From Citrus sinensis (Eukaryota; Streptophyta; Magnoliopsida; Sapindales; Rutaceae): DNA of 64,000 bases. Where the stretch lies: contig NC_068563.1 in the NCBI RefSeq assembly GCF_022201045.2, positions 496,001 through 560,000 of the forward strand. The letters are read 5' to 3'. Of this stretch, positions 37,351-51,465 are shown in pieces (positions within the stretch are counted from its first letter, which is position 1; the number at the start of each line of letters is the position of its first letter). The translations under genes were made by a program, and so were the position numbers. A model generated the notes under the pieces. That model was not told where the DNA came from, did no database searches, and worked only from the letters and a program-made list of their open reading frames with translations.

Positions 37351-37640
37351 GGGTGGAAGTCACACCAAAAATCGAGATTCTTTGGCTTGTCAGATGGCGT
37401 TTTCTATATTTCAAGATCGGCTGTGTACGAGTTGTGGATCTTTTTAAAGGGTTGGCTTGTGATTGCGGTTCAGGGTCGTTTTTGTTTGATCAGAAATTAT
37501 TTATTTTGATTATCCAATTTCAGAATACAGATGCAGATTTTTCGGTGTTCATTAAAAACAAAGAAAAAGAAAGGTTGAATGATCATCAATATCATCTACA
37601 AATTGCATGGTTGCATCTACAATGTACAAAGAGAATAGTT
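37351..37640 (+). pseudogene. Broken F-box/DUF295 paralogue
   Basis: This stretch realigns with the interior of the intact F-box gene that follows. It has GLSDGVFYI (compare MSDGVFYNI) and KGWLVI (compare KGWLAI), plus nucleotide blocks such as 'gaaattattt', 'caatttcag' and 'aaattgcat.gttgca' in the same order. The F-box and C-terminal parts are missing, internal segments are deleted, and the frame stops and shifts. It is a tandem duplicate fragment of its neighbour. Confidence 0.75.
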
Positions 37641-37866
37641 ATGAGAGTAGTTTTGAACTTTCTTTGACAGGCAATTAAAATTAACTAGTTTCAATTTGAA
37701 AAGATGTCAAAGAATACTACCGGAAGCTTTATTTCCCTTTTTCTTTTTTCAGTGGGACATATGAAGAGTTCGATTAATCAGTTATTAAGTAGAACTTGAA
37801 AACTCTTAATTTAATTGTACATATAATTCCTAATACTAACAGAAAACCGACTTTTAATATAGCTAA

Positions 37867-37875
37867 TATATAAAA
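37867..37875 (+). promoter_or_regulatory. TATA box of F-box gene
   Basis: TATATAAAA, 44 bp before the ATG at 37919. A start near 37900 leaves a very short leader, so the downstream ATGs at residues 11-12 remain possible starts. Confidence 0.5.
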
Positions 37876-37918
37876 ACATTTAGCTGCCCTTGTCTTCGTT
37901 ATAAGTCTACAGAAGAAG

Positions 37919-39415
37919 ATGTTTGATTTTGTTTATTATAAGATAAAAATGATGTCATTGGCGCTGCGTTATTCAGATTTTATGGAGACGATATTGCGGC
38001 AGCACAAAAGTCATAATATTGAGGAAGCGAGAAATTGGGAGCAACTTCCATCAGAATTAGTGGTCAAAATTGTACAAAAATTGGATTTAGCAGATTCTAT
38101 TCGTCTGAGTGTTGTTTGCAAACACTGGAGATTAATTGTGAAAGAAAATAAACAGCGGAATGCGCAGGTGCCATGGTTGATGCTTCCTCGCGATCGCCAT
38201 GACACTAGCAATTGCAGTAATTTCTTGAGATTCGTAGACATGTCTGATGGTGTGTTCTATAATATCAAGCTTCCACCTAACATAGTGCCAGGTGGTGGGT
38301 GGTGTTGTTGTGGATCCTCCAAGGGTTGGCTTGCCATTATAAGTATGGTTGAGAAGGGTCGTCCTAAATCTAAATCCAAATCTAAATTCGATCCGAAATT
38401 ATTTCTTTTTAATTCAATTTCAGGAATACAAGTACCACTCCCTTCCATAGCCACTATTCCATCGTTTGCAACTTTTTTGGATAATCTCGAATTTGGATAT
38501 GATCATAACAATGTCACCGAGTTGGCCAACTTCATTAAAAGAGTTGAATTATTACCATCATCATCATCAGCAGTTGATGTAGATGCTAGAAATTGCATAG
38601 TTGCAGCAGCTACTACAACTGCATTGTATATAGACGATGAATTGGAATTGGCACTGTGCAAGCCAGGAGACACGAAATGGACCATCTTTGATAAAGAAAC
38701 AGAAGAAGAAGACGATGATAAATTCATCTCCGACATTTTATTCTATAATGGAGAATTGCATGTCTTGGTGCTTTGCAAACATGAGGTAATTTCCTTTGAA
38801 ATACATACTAAATATATCAAGGTAGGAGATCATGATCATCAAGTGATTCTCAGATTTATCCCCAACAACTGGATGAGCTTATTACCGACTATAGATACGA
38901 TTTGGGTTCCAGAGGATGAATCTGAACACTTAGCCTGGATTCTTCCATATTTGGTAGAATCATCGCAGGGTGAATTGTTGATTGTTCATAAAATAATGGA
39001 CACCGTGTTCAGCGATGGTGAAGATGAAGAAGCAGCTGAAGGTGAAGGTGTAATGATATACGAAAAATTAATTAGATTTGAAGTATTCAAGATTGATCCG
39101 ATTAGCAGCGATACAATGGGGTTGACCAAATTAAATAGCTTGGATAACCAAACATTATGTGTGTCAAAACCAAGTACTCCACTATCTGTTCCTGTTGCAC
39201 CAGGAGATGATGACATCGGGATATTGAAAAAGAATTGTATCTACTTCGTGGATGATTCAAATTATGTTCCAAATCCGTCTCGCGAATCAGGCATGTTTCA
39301 ACTTGAAGATGGAAGGATTCAACGGTTTATTCCTACCAGGATTCCAATTCATTATCCTACCAATTGCATGACATGGTTCTCTCCCAATTTAAAGATAGCA
39401 AGTATGAGAGATTAA
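37919..39415 (+). CDS. F-box protein with DUF295 (KIB1-like) domain
   Basis: Predicted substrate-recognition subunit of an SCF ubiquitin ligase; the target is unknown. Single exon, 498 aa, which is longer than most relatives (about 350-420 aa). The F-box lies at residues 39-80 (WEQLPSELVVKIVQKLDL, then SVVCKHWRLIV). The remainder is the DUF295 beta-propeller-like region, ending with the family hallmark KKNCIYFVDDSN and GMFQLEDGRIQRFIP near the C-terminus. An acidic Asp/Glu-rich insertion lies around residues 255-270 and another at about 365-378, which explains the extra length. Lineage-specific expansions of this family are common and the decayed copy just upstream fits that. The start codon is uncertain between residues 1 and 12. 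Confidence 0.88.
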   Translation: MFDFVYYKIKMMSLALRYSDFMETILRQHKSHNIEEARNWEQLPSELVVKIVQKLDLADSIRLSVVCKHWRLIVKENKQRNAQVPWLMLPRDRHDTSNCSNFLRFVDMSDGVFYNIKLPPNIVPGGGWCCCGSSKGWLAIISMVEKGRPKSKSKSKFDPKLFLFNSISGIQVPLPSIATIPSFATFLDNLEFGYDHNNVTELANFIKRVELLPSSSSAVDVDARNCIVAAATTTALYIDDELELALCKPGDTKWTIFDKETEEEDDDKFISDILFYNGELHVLVLCKHEVISFEIHTKYIKVGDHDHQVILRFIPNNWMSLLPTIDTIWVPEDESEHLAWILPYLVESSQGELLIVHKIMDTVFSDGEDEEAAEGEGVMIYEKLIRFEVFKIDPISSDTMGLTKLNSLDNQTLCVSKPSTPLSVPVAPGDDDIGILKKNCIYFVDDSNYVPNPSRESGMFQLEDGRIQRFIPTRIPIHYPTNCMTWFSPNLKIASMRD

Positions 39416-39622
39416 TCTTTTTTCTTTACTCACTATTACTGTTTCCTCCCGCCATCTGTTAGACTTATTATTATTTTGTACCCTAAAAATATACAATAAA
39501 TAATAATTTATCAATTTCATAAAATTTATTTATTTATTATTTATTTGAGCATAAATTGTTAGCTAACCTTTATTTATAAAGTATGTGATTAATGTATTGA
39601 ATATACGATGTCAATGTTACAA

Positions 39623-39810
39623 GATAAAAATAGCAGGTTCACTATAAATAAAAAATTACTCATAGCTATTAATGAAATGAGCATTTGATGATGTAAGGTT
39701 GTAATTTTTTTACTTCTATTGTGAGTAATTTTATCTTGATCACTAAAGTGGAGATTTCAGCTAAAATACTAAGTAGATGATGAACTTATAGTGAACCTGC
39801 TATTTTTATC
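39623..39810. repeat. 25-bp perfect inverted repeat
   Basis: 39623-39647 is the exact reverse complement of 39786-39810 (arm includes AGCAGGTTCACTATAA). The spacer is 138 bp. It could be a small fold-back element. Confidence 0.85.
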
Positions 39811-39889
39811 CACTTGATCACTAAAGACATAATACAAGAATGTAAGTTCATTATCCACTTGATCACTAAAGTGGAGATTTCAGCTAAAA
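39735..39889. repeat. 32-bp direct repeats
   Basis: 39735-39766 and 39858-39889 are identical (cttgatcactaaagtggaga...). A third partial copy, 'cttgatcactaaag', begins near 39813. They overlap the right arm of the inverted repeat, suggesting local duplication. Confidence 0.85.
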
Positions 39890-40605
39890 CTTATGATTAA
39901 CGGTATTATGTCTTTTGAGTTATCGCGGAGTGAGATCAATATAAACAATAAAAAAAACTCAAGAGCTTGGAGATGTAATTTTAGGAATCGTAAGAACATA
40001 TAATTTAAGGATGGGATCTATACTAAGTTATTTGTGATACTTGATCATTTGAATATGTGGCTAGTTATAAATAGTAAAATTTTCTTCCAAATAGCAGATT
40101 CATCATCAGTCTCTGGCTTTCCCCCTTATATTCAAGAATATTTAGTCCAGCATCTTCATTTCCATACTATGCAGTCGTAGTCAATGATGGACCTAGGATT
40201 GTCACTTAAAAATTATTATTCACTTTAGTTATTTTGCTCGTCTTGATGGAAGAACGTAAAAGAGATGAAGGTCTATTGCAATTAGTAACAGAATCAGAAT
40301 CTATCTTTGATGGTTAGAACTTGATCTAACAAAAGTTCCAGAGATAAGGGAACCAGGTGAATTCTCTTAATTTGAGAACTTAGAAAATTGAATGATAAAA
40401 AATAAGAAAAGTGAAAGAAAAAGTTTAAAGCAAAAAAATGATTACCATTCTCTAGATAATCTGAGGGTCTGTAGGCATGATTAGGGCTGAAACATGAAAG
40501 ACGCGGACCACCATCCTACAAGGTACATGAAAATACTCATTCTAGATGAGAATGAATGGTGATAAGGAAGTAGAAGAATAGTATTATGTGATCAGTTAGC
40601 TTATT

Positions 40606-41812
<1,207 letters not shown>

Positions 41813-42555
41813 CTTGACCGCAATCTCTAAACGAGCGAACGAGAGAAAGAGAGAGATATCGTAACCTAATTCCTCCTACTCTAAAACAAAAAGAAAGAAT
41901 CTTTTAACTTCCAACCCTAAACCCTAATAGCCTAGTTCCTCCTACTCCACGCCAGATTAGTTCACTAATGCAGTAATCCTAATTTTCGTGAAGAAAAGAC
42001 AAACACTACCAAAACGGCTATGAAGAGTAATGTCTTCACTCTATTTTCACGAGAAACTAGAGGATTAAGACGTCTGTTTCTTCGCTTGACTCGTCTTCTA
42101 GACTTTTTGATTTGTCTGACTGTTCGCATCATTTTGTTTTCCGGTTGAGGGAAAATGTGTTAAGAAAATTCTCTGATCGGTTGAAATGTATCATTAGATC
42201 AAAGACTCCTTCCTTCTTCTTCCCTTTCTGCTTGCCTTTGCCTCGTTTTGTTTGCGCGCGCAGAACGTTGTCAATTCTGAAATTCAAACAATGCCGAAAA
42301 CGGCTCCGTTCTCACTTTCAATTTCCCACTGACTTCTGCCCAAGAGTCAAACATCAATTCACCACCAAATCAATAAATATAAATTTTGATAATTTTTCAG
42401 CGTTTATCAATTTACTACCAAATCTTTACTAGAATATAGGGTAAAAGAATATTTTTCTCTTCAATAAAAAAATTATTAAATTATTTATCGATAAATAAGT
42501 GCGCTAGAAAAAAATTAAACAAAAAAAATGACTGAATTAAAAAATTAATAGGTTT
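41813..42555. other. Intergenic upstream of BSK-like fragment
   Basis: Contains 'aaccctaaaccctaatag' (telobox-like, about 41917-41934), often found in promoters of housekeeping genes. The frame at 42112-42432 shows no family signal. Confidence 0.4.
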
Positions 42556-43517
42556 AGAGATTGTTTGTTAAACATCTAAAATCTAAAATTTTATTAATTT
42601 CAGAATTTTTTAAAATTTAATATTTTTAACTCATGTATGTGTTTCAAATATTTATAATTGAATAGAAAAAGTAAACTTTGTGACTTATTTAAATGAGAAA
42701 AGATTTAAATGAGAAGTAAATATTATATTCTAAAAATATCTCTATAAAATATATTTATTTCCTAAACTATAAGATCTAATCTTTTTTTTTTTTAATTTGC
42801 AAAGACATAAATGTCAAATAACCATATTAAGATGCCACTTATATTCATATATTAAAAAAGAAAAACAAATATATCATTCAAATATTTAAACTCAGACTCA
42901 TTTAGATTTCAGAAAAACTTAGACTTATTCAGATTTCAGATATAAAAAAATATTATTTAGTAATTTGAATAAATTAAAATTAAAAGGAGAAATTGAACGG
43001 GTAAAAACTAAATTAAAAAAATAAAATAATGGAGTCTTAAAACTATATATATATTAATTCGAATAAATTGAAAATAAAGAGCAAAATTTGACAAGTATTA
43101 AGGCAGCATTTGTTTTTTGTTTGGACTTTAAATGGGTCTAAATATGAAAATTTGAAAGATATGTTTATTTTGTTTTTTAGTATCTAGATATAAGTGGTAT
43201 CTTATTTATTTTTATAATAAAAATCTTAAACTTGGTTGTTTGATATATATATGTTCTTGTAAATAATAATAAAAAAAGGATTAGATTTTATAGTTTAGGA
43301 AATAAGTTATTTTATAGAGATATTTGTAGAATATAATATTTACTTCTCATTCAGACATTTCCCATTCATATGAAAATCCCAAAAAATTACTCTTTTTTTT
43401 TATTTAAATGCAAATGTCTTAAAATCAAATATAAGTTATAAAAAATAAACAAGCAAATTTTAGAAAATATATTAAATTAATAAAATTTCAGACTTAAGAT
43501 GTTTAACAAACGAGATC
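42556..43517. mobile_element. Fold-back transposon with long arms
   Basis: The ends are inverse: left AGATTGTTTGTTAAACATCT, right (reverse complement) TCGTTTGTTAAACATCTTAA. Inverse similarity continues inward for about 300-400 bp; for instance 42690-42790 mirrors 43270-43355. No coding frame. Target duplication not settled. Confidence 0.7.
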
Positions 43518-43679
43518 TAAGTGTCTTTGATGAGTTCTTATTATTAAAAATATTTTGTTTTGACATAAAAAAAAAAAAAAAAACAGATTGATGAAATACC
43601 TTAAATACCCTTATAATGTAGCATATTCCTCATCTCCTACGCCCATTATTGGATCAATCGCCAGTAGCAACATATCATC

Positions 43680-44250
43680 AATTTGCACATTTAGTATTAC
43701 TAATTTGATATTTTTGTATTATAAATTCAGTGTTTGATATGATCACGTTGGAGTCGAGCAAATCCCTTGCAAAAGATAGCATATGCTACAAAAAATAAAA
43801 AAACTCATGTGTAAGCGAATCAAACCACGCTGCATGGAGAATAATAATTGTCAATATTTATATAATGCATATTATGGTATCATTAAAATTTTTATATGAT
43901 TACTTAATTCTCCATTGTAAACAAGTTTGGTGTCTAATGTTGACAGAAAATCCCACAAAATCTCCATATCAAAAGAATTAGAAACACAAGTATCTTGTAG
44001 TTGCAAAGCCAATAATGCTCGTTGATGATGATGGGGCAACTAAAATTTTATACACGCACGATTATGCTGGCATATCATTGCCAAAGATTTCGAAGCTTAC
44101 AAACTTTGTTGCTTCTGGTAGAGTGAAGTGACAAGGAAATCATTAGCAGTCCACCGTGACATGCAATTATGCACTGATTTGTGAACAAATTGGAGATTTT
44201 GAATTTGGAAGATGGCACAATCTAATAAAACATATCCCATGACTGAACGT
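43680..44250 (+). repeat. Diverged direct duplication, copy 2
   Basis: Counterpart of 36280-36870, same orientation, with the shared landmarks listed there. It lies just downstream of the MINIYO stop codon region and may include part of that gene's 3' flank. Confidence 0.8.
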
Positions 44251-44714
44251 AATATTTGAAATGTGGAAGATGGGTTTTGTAATATTACACACTTCAAGCA
44301 ACACGTCAGTGCAACTGACTGTAATGTTTTATTCTGATAAAATCCTTGGAGGCCTTTCTGGATGCAACGTCAACCGGTATGGTACATTTGACTTGCTTTT
44401 ATTTGTGAATTTTCTTGTTTTCTCGAGCAGAAGCTTCTGACTTTTTGTTGCATTTTTGTCACATAATGATGATATGATTTTATGAGTTGCCTTAAGTTGT
44501 GAGACCGAACAGGCACAAACCCACTTGCCTAACAAAACAATTAGAAGTAAAAAAAAAAACTGAGGGGGTGTTGTTATATTTCCCAGAAGAAATCAAAATT
44601 TAATTTACATACTTTTACTTCACAGTACTTTTGAGTGGTCTGTAACAAAAAATTAACAGCCCCACTCCAAAAGCAGTGATTCTCTTATACATAACCATAC
44701 AATTAAATCTCAGA

Positions 44715-47700
44715 TTAACTGGTCCTTGCAAGCTTCTCCACCATAATCAGAAGAGAAGAGTTTCCTTCACAAGCTTCTGTTAATAACCCAAATCTCTTCT
44801 CAACATCATTTGATGGCAGTGCTGAACCTCCATTTTGCACTAGCATTTGAGCTTTAGATGGCTTGTTATATCGTATAAGATCCAACATCATTCTCTGCAA
44901 CGACAATGCACCAAAAACAATCAAAATTAACCATAGAGCACATTATGTATGTTTACATTTGATTTCTTGAATCTTAGCCTACCCATATTAAGGGTTTTAA
45001 CGTGCTCAAAAAGATTGCATACCTCGTGTCGCCGCTGACGCGAGTAGTCTCGCAGAAGAGATTTTACTAGCTTATTCCGCAGAATTAACTTCTCACCAGC
45101 ATTCGAGAGGAATATAAAAGATGAAAGGTGGTGAAGGACCAGAGTATATGCCATTGAACCTCGTGTTGAAGCTCTATCAAGAGCACCGGCAGTCCAAGAC
45201 TTAACATAAGCTTCCAAAATTTCTTCGTTATCCTGCACACGAAGTAACCAATCTTAAGTTATTTTCATGTACGGTACTTCCTGTTATCATTCTCAAATCG
45301 AATCTTGTAAATAACTCGAAATGAATATTTATGACCAGAACTTGCAGATAAAGAAAGGAGCATCTACATGCTTATAGAAGCATGCTTACACAAAGTGTAA
45401 AACAAGAAAAGTTGTACATTTAGCTAAAAAAGAAGGCAATAGTTAGTTGACATTACCTCAATTGGTTCAAGGTACCCTTCAGCCTCAGCAACACATTTAT
45501 CAAGAGATGGCAGAAGTTCAAGAGCATGAACATTAGACAGTGCTTTCCAGGCAGAAAGCCGGACAGGGGCTTCAACACATTGGTGTAAATAAACAGCAAC
45601 TTGCCGGCTATATACCAAATCACCATAAGATATAGCAGCAAACTGCTCTACAAGAGTTTCTACAAATAATGAATAACTTTCATTAACTTCTGATTGAAAC
45701 CTCAGAAGCTCTACATTACAGCTCTTTCCAGTTTCAGGTAATAACTTCGCATTTTTCTCCAAATTGTGCTCAGCAACTCTACTTGACCATGCTTCATGCA
45801 GTAATAGCCCATAGTGCTTCTGTAAAGCTTCAAATATATCTTTACTCTTTTCTTCTTCAAGCACACCCATTCCAGCAAGTAGTGAAACAGATAAAGAATG
45901 CAATTTCCAAAATAATGGTACACTCTGAACAGGGGAGGGGACTTTAGAGGATAGGAATGAGGCCATAGCTTCAATTCCGAGAAGAAAGAAAAGTCCAGCT
46001 TTTGCAACCTCGAGCATATTGGGGTCCAGAACCATCATCTTGGGAATTTTTTGAAGACAACCATGGTAGCCATCAGAGATGGTTGCAATTGGACTGAGAA
46101 ACCAATGCATGGGAAGAGGCAGTCTCTGGCGAGCCCACTCCACTGTCAACGAACTGCAGCAATGATCTTGGCCTCTAATATTTGATGAGTCCAACTCTTC
46201 AGGTATGGTATCCAGAGAAGTACTTCCTTTCTTATTGCCACGGCTACTATTGTCATCAATTGCTTTAGATTTTTTCTTAATGTCCAACCATCTACTTTTG
46301 AAGTGAGAAGCCAATATGTTGCTGAAGTGCAGGTAATCCTCTTCTTTAAGTTCCCACCCAAATAATTTCATTCTCTCTTTAGACTGAAGAAAACTGTGCA
46401 TAAACAGAGCAAGAGACTTCAAAACAGGAACTTGAACCAAAATATCAAATGCCTTCTCTACAATAACTTTATCCCTTGGCCCAGCAGATAAACATATTCC
46501 AAAGGCAGAATCAACAATATGTGAAGCAAAATTCATCTCATCGTTTGTAGATAACTCAGAGACAGGCATCATTTGAATAATTTCAAGCAAGTCGATGAGC
46601 AACCGTGCATCTGTTTGTGCCAATAAAACAGCTCTGGACCAAAAACCACCACCAGGAGCACCCCAGCCAACTCCCACACCAGGAGCAGGGCCACCTCTGC
46701 CAAACATTTCAATACACTGCACAAAGTGACACTCGGATGAAAACAACTCCACAGAATTCTTCATCAACCATCGCAAGTCAACCAGTGACCGCTCAAGGAT
46801 CCCCTGTTCAAGTATTTTTTCTTCTTTAGAGAGACTGTTCCCTTGGGAAGCAGTATAAGTGATTGCAGACTTACCTAACCGAATCAACTTATCAATAGAA
46901 ACAATAACCCGAACTAGTCCATGAAGACAAGACGTGGATGCCAAGGATGTTTCATATTCATTTTGTCGTCTGAAACGACATAGTTCTGCAATAAATGAGC
47001 AGCCTGGAGCAATATAACTTCCGTACTCTTTCTCATTTACAACCAAGGAACTCAAAAACCCATTCTTAATAATTTCAAGTCCAAGCTTGGGAACAAATTC
47101 TGGTAACAGTGACAAATACTGGCCACTTCTACGCAAGGTTATGCCATCTTCTGCAATCACCCTCTCAAGAACTCTTGTAAGAAAATGCATGATAGCAGAA
47201 TGCACCCACAACAACGGAGAAACAGATAAGCCTTGAGAAACTGACTGACTCCTGATACCTTCATGCCTGTCAGAGTCTTCAGACACAAGTAGAGTGTTCT
47301 TCAAAGCTAACCACTTAACCGCAGAATCAAGCATTGGAGCAACATTAGTCCAGGACCAGATTTCCATTTCAGCACACATAGGATGCTCCTGAGAATTGAA
47401 GTTTGGAAGCCACATAGCCAAAGCCTCAAGAACAAGGTAAGCCTCTGCTGAGATGGAAGTAAATTCCCTCAGAACATTATTCTCGATCAGTTTTTCAACT
47501 GAAGGTGGAATTAACCACAGGCATAAAGCAGGAAAGATATCTGGGAAGTATGATACACTATAGCCATTCTGAATGCACACTCTCCAAAATCGAAGTTGTT
47601 CAACCACCAAGCCAGATGACATTACACAGTTTTCCCTTCCCAACTTTAACCATTGCTCAAGGGAAGAAAAAGGCCGATATAAATGCCATGTCATGGCCCG

Positions 47701-50700
47701 GAAAAACCCATTTCTTATGTACTCCATACAAGTCTTCTTATCAGACTGAGCCAACACCTTTTTCAGGAATATAATAAAAACAATATGTAAGTTATGAACC
47801 ATCCAATAAGTTATTAGGACTAAACACATATGATAGTCACAGTGTCATTCCTTATGTCACAATTATTTTCAGAACACAGGATAGAATGAACTCCAAAAAA
47901 GAGTAAAATATAATAGACTTACCTTTAAGAGGCAAACAGATTTGATCTTAGAAGGTAGAACTTCAGCACTGTTGTTAATGGTAAATCTGTGAATAACTGT
48001 CTCGATAAGTCTTTCGCAATTCAGAATTGCATTTGCACCTATTGGTGAATGCCTTGCAATAGCAATAAAAATAGAAATAATGATGTCTTCTTCCAAAGCC
48101 CCTGCACGGCATGTCTGAAACCATTTGTACTAGCTTAAGTTAGGAAAAATATAGAATCAAGTTAATCAAATGATGAAAGATAGAGAAATAAATAATTAAA
48201 TAAAAGTATTACCAAACTCATATAGCATCCAAGACACGCATAAAAATTTGCAGGGAGGAAGAAGAGAATGAACGTGTGAATTATTAATTCTCATTTACAC
48301 ATCTTGTGAGGAAAACCAGTAATAATCAACAGAAGATTATGTTATGTGGCTTCCTTGATTCAACAAAATCAAGAAGAAGAGATTTTTTTTGGGTATAATT
48401 AGGCTCACCTCCAATAAATAGAGAAGCTTGGGAAGAATTCCCATCCGAACCAAACCTGCAGCAAAATCTTGTCCAGCAATAACAATATCATCCTGAATTG
48501 TATGCTCCTCATCAGTCTCGTCATACACAGTCTTGCCGAACAGAAGAATATTAGAAGGTTTGGCACTGTACTTCCAGTATCCACCATGAAGAAAACCAAG
48601 GGCAATCTCTGGTTTACTGCGGAATACCGGGGCAGTATAAATGTCCTCCCCAAAAGTTCCTATTTTCTGAAGCAGAATACAAATTAAGATTCTCCACAGA
48701 ATCATGTTTATATGTAGGTGAACAAAACATATAAAAATAAAACTTTACCTCTGAGATATTGAAGAAGTACTCATTCAAGTCACAGCTCAGAGCACACTGA
48801 ACAACTTTTAGACATTCTAAAACCACAGAATTGTGGTTATCATCAAGTGAAATCCTACAAACAAAATTTTAATTAAATGATGACAAAATCACCAAAGTGT
48901 TGAAACTTCAGGAGGGGCAGAGAAAAACTTGAAGGCAACTGGGTAGCAGAAATTGAGTTACAATTCAACATACTTGCAGATTCTTTAATAACAGCAAGGA
49001 ACACAGTCAAGAACAGAATTATATGTTGCAAGTTATAGGCAGATAATACAATCATTGTGGAAGGTTAGTAAGAACCAGCAAAAGAAGCCTTTGAATGCAT
49101 TCTACCTCAATGATAAAACCAGTTCAGGCTCTGGGCCAAGAGCATAAGCCCAAACAGCCTCCCAATCAGTAGATTTGTCAACCTTATTACCATGTCTCAA
49201 GGTATGCCTGACTTGATTTTGATAGATATTGTGTAATGCCTTATCAAGCACAGAATGAAGGAGCTTCAATCCAAAGCCCCGTTGTCCAGGAACCTGAAAC
49301 ACCCAAAGGAAGAAAATAGTAATACATGAGATCGATACGCAGAAAATGAGAAGCATACCAAATCATTGTCTCCAGAGAACCTTGAATATTTTTTTTACCA
49401 TTGACTCAAAACTTCAACCAGAAAAAGAAAAGGAAGAAGACAGCTCAAAGCTAGATAGATAGAAAAACAAATTAAGCCAAACAATAATAATAGAATTAGG
49501 AAGAAGACATAATAAACTTACCACACTTCTACTAAGAGCCACAGCTTCTTTGGTAGTGTAACCTGCCGCATCAGGGTCACCATCAGTCCTTAGGTAATCA
49601 CGCTCACCAACATTATCAGCACTAAGCCTATTTTGAGCAGATGTATCACCTGTAACACAAGAAACATAAAGGATAAGTCTGAGAATGAATTGATCAGATT
49701 CATTTGAACCATATCTTATCCCCCGGGCACAGAGCAAAAAAGAACTACTCACTTCATCAACTTTTTGACCAAGGAACAAAATGTCCAACATAAACCCAGA
49801 GAAATTGCAAAGGAAAAGCATGGATCCTATCCCTTGTGGCATTCCAAACATCTTGAATGTACTTACACTTTGACTAATATATAAATCTTGATCAGAAATC
49901 TACAGAATTTACTGCTTGGTTGCATTGATTAAATGTCCCATATACTTGAAAAAGAATGATATTTACCCAAGTAAATTATGTGTACAAGATGTCATTGAAA
50001 AAACTAAATAGGTGCAACAGGAAGATTAACAACAGAAACAAATTAGGCTTACTGGTCAAAGATTCTGGGACAAAGTCATGGGAAACAACAGACCCATCCA
50101 AAGAAAATCTTAATTCCCGTACAGCCTCTACCCTCTTGCTCCAAGCATTCCACAAAAAGCTACCAGATTTGTCTAAATTCTGTGCAACATTGTATAGATC
50201 ACGTTGTGAAGGAGAGTTACCCCCAAGAAGTTTGTCCCTTATAGCTTTTTGGCTCTCATTAACAGCATTGTGTGGTTCTACAATGTTGCTAGCATTAACT
50301 GGGCTTGAGCTCTTTTGCTGCTTCAATTTTTTCTCACCTCGCTTTTTCAGTAAATTTAGTAATGTGGGGTTCATCTTGTCCATTATCTCAGCCTGTGCTT
50401 GAGCAATTTCATCAGGAGACATGCTCTGCAACCGGGCACGATTCTCTACATCAATCTCACTCTCAAGAGACATGGACTCTTGTTCATTTCCAATATTATT
50501 TGACCTGGAACTGGAAACTGTATTACCGGTCCAAGATTTTTTATCCCTTTCATTCAGCACCCTTACTATTCCAGCATCCATTTTCTCAAAATGAGCTTCC
50601 GCAGAAGTATCATGTGAAGGTCTTTCCACAACATGTTGGCTGCCTATGGGTGCATGATTAGAGCTATCATCTTCTGCATTCTCTAAATAGTGAAGTCTAC

Positions 50701-51465
50701 CACTTTCATCAATCTCCATGCCAACAGCTGAACCACTAGTCACAGCCTCTTTAGTTTTATTTACAGCTAAGCGCTTACTTGGACCATCCTCAACATCCAT
50801 TTCCATGGCAACAGATACATCCAAATCGACTAAAGATGGGCCAGAAGACTTTTTTTTTGTTTCTATTCCATCCTTCTTACATTTTCCAGTTTTCATTAGG
50901 CGTGAGACATTTGAATCATGATTCAGGGTTTGCTCTTTCCAATTGCTAAAATTTAAATCTTTTTTCTCTTTCCTCTCCACTGCACTAGCAAAATCTGCAA
51001 GTGACCGAGCATCAAGGTCGTCATCCTCCTCCTCATCATTATCATCATTCTTGCCCTTATAACTGTCTACTGGACCCCAATACTGCAAAATCACATTCTA
51101 ACATCAGTTTCAAGTACAATTTTTTTTTTTTTTAATGTTTTCAAGAGCAATTTTAGCATTACAAAAAAAAAAAAAAGAACAACTTTGTTGCAAACCAAAA
51201 TAAGCCAGATAACAAAACCGAATTAGCGGCTTACGGGACCGTGGGAGCGGTGGCGGGCAACGGGGAAAGGCAAAACGGAGGGTTTCGGGGGAGGTGTGGG
51301 AGAAAAAGGCTTGTTTTGAGGCTCATCGGAGATTCCCTTTTCGAGTATACTACCAACTACGTGAAACGCACCGTCTTGACTGATTTGAGGCTTGTTGGTT
51401 CCGAACGACTTTCGGTTTTGGCTTGACGAGGAAGTGTTTTTGCCCTGCTGCTGCCTCTTCTCCAT
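44715..51465 (-). CDS. IYO: MINIYO / RPAP1 (RNA polymerase II-associated protein 1)
   Basis: Plant RPAP1 supports RNA polymerase II assembly and elongation; Arabidopsis IYO moves into nuclei to start cell differentiation. Ten minus-strand exons (51465-51235, 51082-50053, 49649-49522, 49293-49106, 48854-48749, 48666-48409, 48114-47923, 47757-45457, 45232-45023, 44894-44715) join in frame to 1607 aa, somewhat longer than the roughly 1465 aa I recall for Arabidopsis. The N-terminus is polar with an acidic patch (DDNDEEEDDDLDARSLADFA). The RPAP1_N block ENRARLQSMSPDEIAQAQAE starts near residue 289, and the RPAP1_C block around LRFSLDGSVVSHDF near 398. The rest is a long helical-repeat-like region, mostly in the 2.3 kb exon 8. 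The acceptor of exon 8 (AAAAAG|GTG) is weak but keeps frame. It shares a 372-bp divergent promoter with an F-box gene. Confidence 0.93.

Larger units (their letters stand above)
39416..40605. other. Intergenic, repeat-bearing
   Basis: Downstream of the F-box gene. Apart from the repeats at 39623-39889 nothing is recognised; the right end should be downstream sequence of the BSK-like fragment. Confidence 0.4.
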
